NCBI GenBank assembly: GCA_964016985.1
Contig: OZ024830.1
Location: forward strand, 79,373,852-79,437,851
DNA from: Anodontia alba
Lineage: Eukaryota; Mollusca; Bivalvia; Lucinida; Lucinidae
Length of the DNA stretch: 64,000 nt
Direction of reading: 5' to 3'
The number at the start of each line of letters is the position of its first letter. Within the stretch, counting starts at the first letter, position 1. A program made the translations under genes and the position numbers. Positions 23,860-34,600 of this stretch are shown here, one piece after another. A model generated the notes under the pieces. The model had not been told where the DNA came from, ran no database searches, and saw only the letters and a list, made by a program, of their open reading frames with translations.

Positions 23860-26311
23860 TTTTAGTCAGATCAGAGAGTCGAATCGTGATCTGCCGAAAC
23901 CCAGTGGGAAACCGTTTGGATGTAACTATCCATCCGGTAAATAGAAATTGACATGGAAAAGTATCCTTTTCGCCTCTGCTAACATTCAAACATTGTATGC
24001 CCAGAACTAGAAGGATATTGTGTAATGTGTGTTTACTTGGTGTAGTCATTGTATTACTACATCTTTATGTTTATAGCTCATTTTTTCATCTTAAAATTCA
24101 ATGCGTTAGGACTCACGCAAAACAGAAATTTTAGTTATTTGCACGCAGATGGCAAATTCAGCATACAACAAAAGAATGTTGTTTGGTTTTACTAGCAAGA
24201 AAGCTTGGCATTTCATGCAAATCTTTTGAGTAGATCATCAACATGAATCGCGAAGACTTCTTTCTTTCTGGAAAATGTCAGAAACATGTTTTAAAATATT
24301 GTCTGCTGACAATTTATTCACAACACTCAAAGAGAAATAGAATATGCGAAAAGAGCCAAGAAAGTTGCTCTGTTTATAGTTCACTGTCATATCTCAAAAA
24401 GGCATTCTTTTTCAACCAAATTCTATTGGTATTCTGCTTATCATACAACAAAAACATACGTTATACGAACTCATCAGAAGCACCCATGCAAAGGCGTTTG
24501 TAAACAACGTATGTTTCCGTGAGAAATAAGACAAAAATTTATTTTTACCCCATCATATCTAGACCTTTTGACTTCCAGATTAGAGTTCAAAGGAGGATGC
24601 ATCACATCGGAGCAAAAAGAGTACTTATATGCATACAGCTAGGGTAACATGCATCTGCACAATCTGATCAGGTCATTTGCATTTCACCTGCAGAACCATT
24701 TGATACTGTTATGCCAAAAGAGCACCATTCGAAATTGAGACATAATTCTAAAACGTTTCGTTTTGTATCATTCTGCGTGAAAAAAAAAAAACACAAAAAA
24801 CTTTATATTTCATGTGAATCATCTAAGTGTATCATTCTCATGAAATGTCAAGCCTTATTTACATAAAAAAAAATAAATTTTAAACAATAAGCAGTATTAA
24901 CATTTTTACCGTATTTGCTCTAAATATTTGGACTCCTTACCTCATTGTCATAGCTGTCTTAAAATTTAAACAGGACCATTTTTGTACCCAGGGATTTGTC
25001 TAACATGTTGCTGGATGAGTGGCAAACAGTGTTGATCCTGATCCGACGCCGCATTCTCATTAGGGTCTACATTGGTTGCTCAGGCCTGTTTGTACTTTGG
25101 GTTATTACAGTATTATCAGTACTAGATGGTACTTAATGCAGTCTAATCTGTCCACAACTGTGAAAATACCCATTACTCATATTCGGGCAATTATCATTAT
25201 CATAAGTAGAAGTAGTAGCGGTAGTTGTAGAAGTAGTAGTTGTAGTAGGAGTAGTAGTAGTATGAATCGACATAGGAGAAAAGAGCCAACCTGGCATATG
25301 CAAACAATGAATACTCAGAATCATACAGGCACCCGCGCAGTCTGAACAGGGATTTTTCTATTTGAAGTTTTCTCCTAAATATTCAGACATTTCAGCTCTT
25401 ACCATACTTGCCCTGATAGTTGGAAAAGTCCATTTGGTTACCTGTTGATGTGTCCAAGAAGTGCTGGACGAGAGACAGTGTAGACCCCGATCAGAAGCTG
25501 CATTCTGCTGTGGGTTTTCATTGATTGCCCAGGCTTGTCAGTCAGAATACTTAAGATAAACACGGTACTTATTTTTTACAGTAATTCCTGTAAAATTGAC
25601 ATTTTAAAGAATAATAGATATTTTATAAAGAATAAGATAAAACTTTAAAGGAAGAGACTAATGAGACCTTTTGTATTAGAGAATATTAGAGCCCTCGGCC
25701 CCACCATTGCCTGCCCCTCCTTCACTCCCTCCCTCTCCCTATTCCTCGCCCCCGCCCCCGCCCCTCCCTTCCCTTCCTCCCTCTCGCTTTCCTCCCGCAC
25801 CCCCGCATTGTCACATCGTCCTTCAACCATTTGAAAGGGGCAATATGCCGCATGTGAACAGTAAATAACCCAAAACAGCATACGCATCCGATTGCAGAGT
25901 TCGAGAGAAATCAACAGACGACCTTAAACACTGCGAAGAAATAATACATACGAATTAGTGTTTCATACATGGTGAAATATTTGAGTCAAATACCTGCAGA
26001 CCAAGTGCAAACCTGCATTCTAATACACTTGTTAGCACATTAAATAAATAAAAATGTTCATTTAATGTAGGGATGTGGCTCAGTTTTATTTACAACAATA
26101 ATTCAGAGGGGTAATAATATGGAAAAAAAAAAAAAACGCTAGCTCGCCATGGCGGCAGTCTAATCAAGTTTATAAAATGTTTATCGTGTACACTTCCACA
26201 TATTTGTCCGTATCGGGTGGGAACAAAGAAATCCATCTTTAAAATGAAGTTAAGCAACGCCAACCCGGTTAGTACGTGGATGGATGAACGCCTTACACTA
26301 CCATGTGCTGT

Positions 26312-26314
<3 letters not shown>

Positions 26315-26347
<33 letters not shown>

Positions 26348-26411
26348 CTTCTTCTTTCTTCATCTTCTTCTTTTATATATTCCTGTTTTTTTTTTTTGTT
26401 TTTTTCTATTC

Positions 26412-26444
<33 letters not shown>

Positions 26445-26480
26445 GGGGGGGGGGGGGGTGGGGGGTGGGGGTGGGGGGAG
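26315..26480. repeat. T run followed by G run
   Basis: T/C-rich 26315-26443, then a run of about 15 G and further GGGGG groups separated by single T to 26480; four or more G-runs meet the usual G-quadruplex pattern. Confidence 0.92.
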
Positions 26481-26811
26481 GTTGTTGTTTTTTACATTAT
26501 TCTGTCATTCATAGCAATTCTTTTTTCGTATGTTCTGCAGAGGCCTTTTCCAATGACATGATTCGTATATGTTTCTCCTGTACATGGGAAGATAGTATAA
26601 AACTTTGTAAAGAAAAAGTAGTCAGTAGGCGGACTTGTATGATCAAAGACGGATTTAGAGGGGTTTCTGGAGCTTCAGTCGAGCTCCCAAACTCAACCTT
26701 TGACTCAAAAGTTCATTTTCATGGGATATACGGACAAATTTTGGATACCGTATTTACCCTCAATATCTGCGATGTGAAAATTCTTATGCTGTTTTAACAC
26801 TCACTACGCTA

Positions 26812-27040
26812 TGGCCAGATTCAGCAGTTGACAAATTGATGTTATGTTTCGTTTTTGTTTTTTTGTTGTTTTTTTTTGTTGTTGTTTTTTTTTGTTTTTT
26901 TTTTTTTTTGTTTTTTTTTTTCTTAGAGCAGACAGTTTGCATGAAATGTTGAAATAGCAAATTCTACTTCCTAGGGAAAATAAGGAAAATATTTCAAAAT
27001 GTTGTCTGCTGAAATGCTTACCCAGCATGCTAAGGTTAAT
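26812..27040. mobile_element. Palindromic element, 'TCAGCAGACGAC' family, T-expanded
   Basis: ATTCAGCAGTTGACAAATTG at the left, AATGTTGTCTGCTGAAATGC at the right, with a T/G-rich expansion at 26850-26922 and GCATGAAATGTTGAAATAGC in the middle. Confidence 0.7.
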
Positions 27041-27474
27041 ATAAAAAAAAAAAGTCTTTAATGTGTGTAATGAGCTCTTGTTGCATTCGAATAGGGAAGG
27101 TCAAGCTCAACCTGTGCTTCCACACGGTCTCTTCTGGATCTTCTCTGGATTGCTCCTGTCTATTCATGTATTTTACAGTATCCGTCAATTTAAGCGGACA
27201 ACGGTCCAGATCAGACTGAATGATGACAAAGTGTTGATATATCGACGTAATATCTTGTTGTTTATTGCAAATGTATATAAAAGAAAGAAGAAAGAAAAAA
27301 TACCATGTTTACCCAAAACATTCAGACACCTTACCATACTTGCCCCCAAAAAATTAACAAGGTCATTCATCTATCAGTTTATTTATCTAAAATTTCCAGA
27401 TGAGAGACATTCAGTAACATTTCTAAGCACTCCGTGTTCTGCTCTGGGTTCACACTGTTCAGACTTTTTTTGGT

Positions 27475-27555
27475 TTTTAGCCGTTTTTTTTTTTTTTTGT
27501 TTTTTTTTTGTTTTGTTTTGTTTTATTTTTTGCTGTTCTTTTTTTTTTTTTCACA
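27475..27555. repeat. T-rich tract
   Basis: Low-complexity T with G interruptions. Confidence 0.9.
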
Positions 27556-27612
27556 AAAAAATGAATATTGTTTAAGCCACAATTCATATAAAAATTCCAA
27601 AGTAAAATACAA

Positions 27613-27615
<3 letters not shown>

Positions 27616-27650
<35 letters not shown>
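27616..27650. repeat. (GA)n microsatellite
   Basis: About 17 uninterrupted GA units. Confidence 0.97.
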
Positions 27651-27654
<4 letters not shown>

Positions 27655-28365
27655 GAGATGCGAATATGACAATTTACTAAAGACAGTCATACTCTAGCGA
27701 TGTATCCATTACACTACGACGTCCGCTGTTACAGAATATTGTGTATATATTTGGTATTTTCGTAGCGCTATCGCCGAACGCTTCACGGATAAGTCCGTAA
27801 ATGCACGAGATGTTATTTTTAGTCATGCTTACCTAAAAACGGATTTTGGATGAACTCGTCCAACCTTTGACATGACAGTAAACATTCACCGAGTTATACG
27901 TCAGTATTATCTGTTTGCTATATACTTAACATAAATTACAATTGCCATGCAAAAATATGAAACAGTACCATGCAAAATGCATGCATTTTGCCAAAATGCA
28001 ATTAGTTTCGAAATGTTACAGAGTGGTTTTGTGTCAAGCAATATCCAGGTTTATGTACACAAAATAGCTGTATGTCTTTACGATAATAGGGCTATGTTTA
28101 TTTTGCAAGATAGGAGAAATAAGAAACCTGATTGTAACTGAGCCTCACACATGGATTAATGTACCATATGCGTGAGGGCGCAGCGCAGTCTTAGTTAATA
28201 TACCTTATGACAGGTGTGCACAACACAACCTGTACTTATGTAATTCCTGACATGTTCGCACGTGTCAAAAATAAGTTTATTGTCTTATTGTTAAAATAAG
28301 TATCTGTCATTGCTCCGGAGAGGTCCAGTGCTGTTTTGCATGGACTGCTCAGTTATATTATAACC
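27655..28365. other. No gene recognised
   Basis: Short frames only, no splice-flanked protein-like block. Contains a small fold-back CATGCAAAATGCATGCATTTTG near 27970. Confidence 0.45.
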
Positions 28366-28369
28366 AAGT

Positions 28370-28450
28370 ATTAGCTTTCACTAACAAGCTTGGTCTACGC
28401 TTAGCGCACACAGTGTGCTAAGCATAGACCAAGCTTTTTCGTGAAAGCGA
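28370..28450. repeat. Long hairpin, CTTGGTCTACGCTTAGC arms
   Basis: GCTTTCAC, AAGCTTGGTCTACGCTTAGC then GCACACAGTGTGC then complement with one mismatch, and GTGAAAGC: about 30-base arms with a self-complementary tip. Confidence 0.85.
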
Positions 28451-28454
28451 ATTT

Positions 28455-29940
28455 TAAGTACAGAACAGCTTGCGATTCACAACTTTGCATACTCATGAAC
28501 GATGCATGAACTTGAGCCCGTGCAGCTTACTAGTACATCAAGTACATCATTATATATTTACTCAGCAACTTCAAAGTTAAGATCATCGATATACATTGCT
28601 TAATCAATTTATTCGCCTATACAATTTATTCAGTCCATTCTAACCGTAAATAGTAAATATTTTGCAGAATTATAAATAAACAGAAACAGACACAAGTGGC
28701 CGAAGATAAATATTAGGAATATGAAAAGTATAGTCAACAACCAACACCAACCAACCAGAAATATATTGACGCTCAAAGCATCAAGAAGATATGCAGCGGA
28801 CGATATTCTAAGTTTGATTTTATCTAAATTGGACTTGACATTTATTTTCATGTGATTCGTATGCATGAAATGCAAAATTTTATTTTTTTCTGACAAAAAA
28901 CAAAATTTAGAATTTCGTCGGTTACATTTTGCTTAGGTTTCAAGGTTTAAGGACGCCGCTTCAGGTCATGAGTCTGTTGTGATTCTGTTATTGTTATGCT
29001 GAGGTTCGTCTGCGTACATTTCCATGGCGACTGTCAATGCGTTGTTTGTACTTGCTTTGCAATACGTTTACAAATAGATAATCAAAGCGCTGACAACACT
29101 AGGTGGTCGATTGTCTCTGAGTGTAGGCTGGTAAAATGATCCTGAACCGGGACCTAAGACTATTTCGTTTAATCCAAAACTGCCTGTAATTAAAGCTATC
29201 AGATGCCGCGTTCTGTGGTGTCTGATCTGGGTCTGCACTGTTGTCATTGTCCTAGTTCAGGTCTTAACCTTCTATACATTGTACTCTGATGTCATTGCGA
29301 CAAGAATAGCGCGGCTATAAATAACCGTTACCTGGACTTCATCAACCGCGCGCTTTGATTACAATGGGAAATGATAATCACGTGGACAACTAACTGAAGG
29401 AAATTTGTGTGTTTGTATACTATGGCTCGATTGTAAACAATCGACCCAAAATGAGGAATGATATTTGAACATAACTGGAAACAGCTAAGTATCATTTTTT
29501 GGGGGGCCAGATTACATCTAGCTAGGTTCTGCTAGTTAAGACTCGTGTGTGACTCTCACATAAATTTTCACAAAAATAAATCCCGGAATGAGCTCAGTGA
29601 TCACAAATACCCAGACAAAACTTTACTATGTGAAGCACAGGGAGAGTCTATGTAATTCATCCATGTTCCAACATAATGTATAGTGAAAATATGTGTAAAT
29701 CTGAGCTTTATTCATTTAGGGGGAAGTTTTAGAATTTTATCGTTTCTAAACTAGCAGATTGACTTTGGTTTACTCCTAGCAACCATTTTATTATGTAAAT
29801 CTGTCTTACTGTGCTTGATAAACATGTCTGCAGCTTTTCAGATTTATGCGGTAAAATAGCATGACTGCATGGCTCTAGATAAGACTGTATTAAGATATTT
29901 CCTTATTGCTCCACAAAGAGCCTCTGTGATGCACTGCTGA
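28455..29940. other. No gene recognised
   Basis: The longest frame (28630-28896, minus) has one hydrophobic run but no start context or family signature. A 29190-29255 block belongs to the GGCAAACAGTGTAGACC palindrome class. Confidence 0.45.
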
Positions 29941-29944
29941 TGTA

Positions 29945-30235
29945 TGGAGCAACGTTTCATCCTTGGGTATTCAAAATGTGCATTGTGAAGGTTCTGATCA
30001 GACTGTGCAAATGCGCAGGCTGATCTGAATCTTTGCTAGGCGCACATGTCCGAAGGTATGTTTTCTGACGCGCAGTCTGGTCAGAACCTTCACTGGGCGC
30101 AGTTTGGAGAGCGAAGGATGTAAAGTTTCTACACGCGGACAACGAAAACTGAGCATACTTCGCGGTTGCGCAGGCATATTTCAGTGCTCTTTTGGCGCGC
30201 ACGTCAGAAGGTACAATTTCTCACGCTGCAGCAAA
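29945..30235. mobile_element. Palindromic element, 'CAGACTGCGC' class, two blocks
   Basis: Two successive blocks carry CTGATCAGACTGTGCAAATG-type and GTCCGAAGGTATGTTTTCTG ends, with Trp-free translated-repeat frames. Likely one element inserted beside or within another. Confidence 0.65.
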
Positions 30236-30324
30236 TGATCTTGACTGGTTTTTGACTTGTAACTGTCCCATTTATTGAGGGTTAGCCCCAACATGCTACG
30301 CCTTATGTGCTACATATATATACA

Positions 30325-30570
30325 GTCAAACTTCAAGGTCTCCAACACCGACAGCTCGTTTACCGTGCCGAACGCGTTTTTGAGTCCCTAGAAAATTCTT
30401 CCGACAATCAAGAAAACAAAGATTAAGTGATAGATATTTTAAGATTTTCTCCTATTTCATCATGCAAATGTATGTTGTGTGCACTCATTAGAATCGCCTC
30501 ATCGAGGCGATTCTAATGAGTACACTCAACATACTAGTATTCCATTGCAGATCGAAAGATTCTTATTTGA
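30325..30570. mobile_element. Palindromic element, family 2
   Basis: ACAGTCAAACTTCAAGGTC start, TCCCTAGAAAATTCTTCC, and a perfect hairpin TGTACTC-type, ATTAGAATCGCCTCATCGAG and complement, at 30470-30535. Confidence 0.75.
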
Positions 30571-30790
30571 GCAACATTCCTTCAAATATTATAAATAAAG
30601 CAAATCTGAATAGGGGTCTACTCTAACAGGAAAGAGTTAAGGAGAGCAAATAATTTCCTTTAAGAAGAGAACCCTTTTTCAGAAGTGAACAAATCAAATT
30701 TTCACAGAGTTGTATCTTTTGAAAATGTATATAATACCTTTACGCAGGTGAAGCTTTACGCCGAGCTTATACTGATGTACAGTTGTTCGC

Positions 30791-31070
30791 CATAACGAAA
30801 ACATACCTATATAATTTTGACCCTCTTAAACCCCCCTTTTATATAGTAAAACTGGGCTTTAAAGGGGTATACATTATTTTTCTTATTTCTGCTTCAACCA
30901 TAGATCGTGGGTACTCGTTAGAACCGCCTCGGCAAGGCGGTTCTAACGACTACCCACAATCTATGTTTTGAGCAGAAATATGTAAAATATCAGAATTTTT
31001 ATCAGAAAATATTCACTTTTTTTTGGTGATAAAATTTTTAATATATTTGAATAGGCGTGTTTTCGTAATG
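30791..31070. mobile_element. Palindromic element, family 1
   Basis: Complete copy: CATAACGAAAACATACCTAT at the left, GAACCGCCTCGGCAAGGCGG hairpin centre near 30922, TTTTCGTAATG at the right. Just downstream of the dehydrogenase gene. Confidence 0.85.
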
Positions 31071-31094
31071 CATTGATATGTACCTTATTTCTCA

Positions 31095-31262
31095 AAACAG
31101 TATAACCTAAATGACTCGTACACCGATGGCTCGATTACCATGGCTAATTCAAACTTAGGAAATTCTATTGATAGCCTAAGAAAGCAAGTATTTATGGGTA
31201 GTTGAGGGATTTTTTTTTTATTTTATCATGAATTTATGTACTCATTAGAATCGCCTTATCGA
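31095..31262. mobile_element. Palindromic element, family 2, left half only
   Basis: TATAACCTAAATGACTCGTA onward matches family 2 and stops at ATTAGAATCGCCTTATCGA, the middle of the hairpin, where another element (31262-31455) begins. Confidence 0.6.
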
Positions 31263-31455
31263 ACCTTCTGTCAGGTGCGCCCAACGAAGACTCAAATTAA
31301 CCTGCGATTCCACGCAGTCTGATCAGAGTTTCCATTGTCCATATAAAGAAGTTTTGAATCTTTGGCTATCAAAAAAGCGCCCATTGAAGTTTCTGATCTC
31401 AATCTTCACTGAACACATATGTAGCAAGGTACATTGTCTTGTGTTGCGGCTTATT
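31262..31455. mobile_element. Palindromic element, 'CAGACTGCGC' class, in the 3' region of the SDR gene
   Basis: ACCTTCTGTCAGGTGCGCCC start, CCACGCAGTCTGATCAGAG middle, AAGGTACATTGTCTTGTGTT end, finishing next to the stop codon (31459-31461). Confidence 0.65.
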
Positions 31456-31458
31456 TAA

Positions 31459-31614
31459 TTAACATGAGTCTTCCGCAAGAGGACTTTTCACACCATAGTT
31501 CAATTCGGCGCCACCAGAAATATTCATGTCGACTCCAGTGCAAAATGTTGCGTCAGCTGCTAAAAATAGACACATTTTTCCACACTCTTCAGGGGTTCCC
31601 TTACGTCCGAGAAG
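31459..31614 (-). CDS. HSD17B14: HSD17B14-like coding exon 9 and stop
   Basis: Encodes [20 protein letters not shown] then [20 protein letters not shown] and a short tail ending in EDSC and TAA. GRxGxPEE and the FCTG..ISGGAEL block are the C-terminal hallmarks of the subfamily. Acceptor AACTTCAG. A palindromic element ends only a few bases beyond the stop codon, so the 3' untranslated region is largely transposon sequence. Confidence 0.9.
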   Translation of the reverse strand, partial: LLGRKGTPEECGKMCLFLAADATFCTGVDMNISGGAELNYGVKSPLAEDSC

Positions 31615-34600
31615 CTGAAGTTTAAACAGATAACAATAATTACCTACAGTAGATTTCCTAAACAGAGTGTAAAATAATTATCTGTTGAATGGTATTTATC
31701 TTGCCTAGTCCAGGTGAACCTGGATATGCCCTATCTTTGCAAACATTATAGATCCAGATCAGTTGGCTTCTGAAGAAGCCAACTGATCTTGATCTGTACT
31801 GTTTGTCATTACGTATGTGAAACAACAACCTTGGTTTAGCAATCGGATTGGCTGAAAACTAGAAAGTAGGCGTGACATCATAATTCCTTCAGCATGGCAA
31901 GGGTTAACCACAGTATATGCGGCACATACACGATTTACTGTTCGTTTGAACGCGATAAATGGAGAAAATATACAAAATAATAACTATCTGTTATCAGAGA
32001 GCATTTGCCTCGCTGAAATCAACGTATGCACATAATGACATTACAATACAATAACTTTGATCTGTAAGTCAGTGACAGGAACTGCTTGCTACCAGATAAA
32101 GTTCCTATAACTACTAATCATTATTACATTTGGCATATGAAGGGTCTCAATTGACTCGGGTCTTCAATTTTTGTCGCTTTAAGTCTTCTTTGTTTCCATT
32201 GGTACCGTTATAGATTTTATTTTACTTCGCTGCGATTGATGTAAGGAGACGTGTGGTAGCCGTAAAATGTCTTCCCGGACATTGTGCAGTGTTTATTTTC
32301 ATATTCAAGGGAATCATTGACCAATTCTAGTACAATCGATTCTCGTTCTCGAAGTCAAAAGGGCTCTCTGAAATACTTCGAAATATCCTTACCTCTACAT
32401 AGCAGATTTGCAAAATTAAGGAAAAAGTCGAACAACCACAATTCACAAATTAGTATGTAATTTGATGCCTGAAGTAAGAGATATATTAAAAATATTGTGG
32501 AGAAAAGGAGAAATTCCTCTTACAATGTCATCACTTTTCCACCATATTTTGTTACCTGTTGTTCGAGTTTCATAGTCAACAGGGAGCAAATTTTCACTGT
32601 TATTCAATTTAAGCGAAGTCGAGATAACGACATTCCACTTAAATTGGAAACCGAGTTTCACATAAGCCGGTGCCAGTGGGTACCCAGCTAGCATTCTACG
32701 TAAATCTACATCGGGCCGTCTTCGGCCCGTCAGCTACCCTGACGGGCCGATGACGGCCCGATATAGATTTACGTAGAATGCTGACTGGGTAGGTGCGTAT
32801 GCAGCACTGAAAACAACATTGCTGTAATATGAAGTCTCAATTAAACCAGGACACCGATTTTCCTTCCTTTACGTGTTTCTTGTGTCCAAATGAAGCCTTA
32901 TAGAGTGTATTACAAGTGGTGGATGATAACAGCATTTAACTAGAAATGTGTCTAAGGACACGGATGCCCCCGCCTGAAAAAACTTCAGCGCAAATTGCTA
33001 ACGCCGGACCCGGACGGAGACGGACGAACGGACAGGGATAACACTATATGCCCTTTCCACCATTTTTCAAATGGCGGGGGCATAAAAACGCTTGCGGGCA
33101 ATTCGCCATTTTTGTGTAATCCTCGAAAATGAAAGCTGAATCAGAGCAAAGTTGTTGTTATTTGGTACGAAATTGGGTAAATTTAGTAAATAAGGAATTG
33201 CCTTTAATTTCCTGTTTTTAGCATTAAGTTTGTTACATTTGGCTTCAAACTTGAGAAACATAATGAAAAGTACATTTTTTTTTTTCTACCATTAGACTTT
33301 ATTCGAGACTGAAAAAGCATAAATAGTTCAGCCTTTCTCAAATAATTTATTTCAACGCACAGTATCCCCTGTATTAGTATACAAGTAGAATTTGCCATAT
33401 CAACATAAGATAATGCATCTTTTGTGGGGATTTTACATCACGAAAACATACCTATATAATTTTGACCCCCTTAAACCCCACTTTTATACAGTAAAACTGG
33501 GGTTTACAGGGATATACATTATTTTTCTTATTTCTGCTCTAAAACATAGATTGTAGGTACTCGTTAGAACCGCCTCGCCGAGGCAGTTCTAACGAGTACC
33601 CACAATCTATGTTTTGAGCAGAAATACGAAACATATCAGAATTTTTATCTGAAAATTTTCATTCTTTTGGTGGTGAAATTTTCAATATATTTGAATAGGC
33701 GTGTTTTCGTTATGTGTATATTTTAATTCCTGAATTTACATTACGAAAACACGCCTATTCAAATACATTGAAAATTTTACAACGAAAAAATGAAAATTTT
33801 CAGATAAAAATTCTGATATTTTTTACAAATTTCTGCTCAAAACATAGATTGTGGGTACTCGTTAGAGCCGCCTCGATGAGCAGAAATAAGAAAAATAATA
33901 CATACCCCTGTAAACCCCAGTTTTACTATATAAAAGTGGGGTTTAAGGGGGTCAAAATTATATAGACATGTTTCCGTGATGATATTGGGGTAGAGGGTTT
34001 TTTTCCCTTAAAAATGAAATTAGCACGATGACCCACACTTTTCTTTAAATGTTCTGTTGTATTTCAACTCCTTACAGAAATAAACCTTGTTTTGTGAGAT
34101 TTTCAGTGTAGCAATATTCTGTAAGGTCCATAATATTGAAGAACTGGATTGTTTTAGGATTTTAAGTTTTTGTCGAAAATTGACATTGCAGATTCCTGTC
34201 TCATTTTGAAAATGAGAAGAAGATGTGTATCAATATCATTTCCTGTATTGTTCTATTCAATATTATAAAAAAAATTTATAGTAAGGCCATAGACAGACAG
34301 ATTGAAAATATTGTGGCAAAGAGGAGAAATTGCTCCTTTTTTTTTTACAATATTTTGGTACTCATGTTAAAACAGGGACCAGATTTTCACGTCGAGATGA
34401 ACGGTTATCCGAGATAAGCAAAGTCGAGATAACAAGAGTCGACTGTATCTTTTTTTAAGGAGAATGAATACACCTGGTAGTATATCTGCAACTGTTCCAC
34501 AAGAGGTAACTTTTGTAACTTTCTGATTGCTTTCCTGCATCATAAATCCCAATTGTGTAGCGGTCTACACTGCAAGGAATGAACTTGCACTTTAGGGGAA

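Larger units (their letters stand above)
20816..26569 (+). repeat. 5.5 kb unit 3
   Basis: Complete unit. The minus-strand chain at 23453-23859 is preserved to the same degree as in unit 2. The microsatellite near 25200-25262 and polypyrimidine tract at 25688-25800 are present. Its right part is expanded by a long T run and a G run (26315-26480) absent from the other units. Confidence 0.88.
7125..26765 (+). repeat. Tandem array of ~5.5 kb units, three direct plus a rearranged edge copy
   Basis: The same long sequence recurs head to tail. One marker (TGTCTCTCCTGTACATGGGA) starts at 9436, 14958 and 20816, with a variant at 26570, giving periods of 5,522, 5,858 and 5,754; the second drops to about 5,611 without its SINE. 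Units are highly similar base by base, with small indels and microsatellite differences, so the amplification is recent. The right end stops near 26765. The unit carries a polypyrimidine tract, an AGT-rich microsatellite, several short palindromic elements and two sets of protein-like blocks. I do not recognise it as a known transposon; it may be a segmental duplication. Confidence 0.92.

Noticed and set aside
26217..26797. 114- and 164-codon plus frames in unit 3
   Set aside because: Held open by the T and G runs; the equivalent parts of units 1 and 2 do not conserve them.
29957..30202. Minus frame with SKDSDQPAHLHSLI, also seen at 3614, 11508, 17040 and 22868
   Set aside because: The recurring peptide comes from a palindromic element class, not from a protein domain family.
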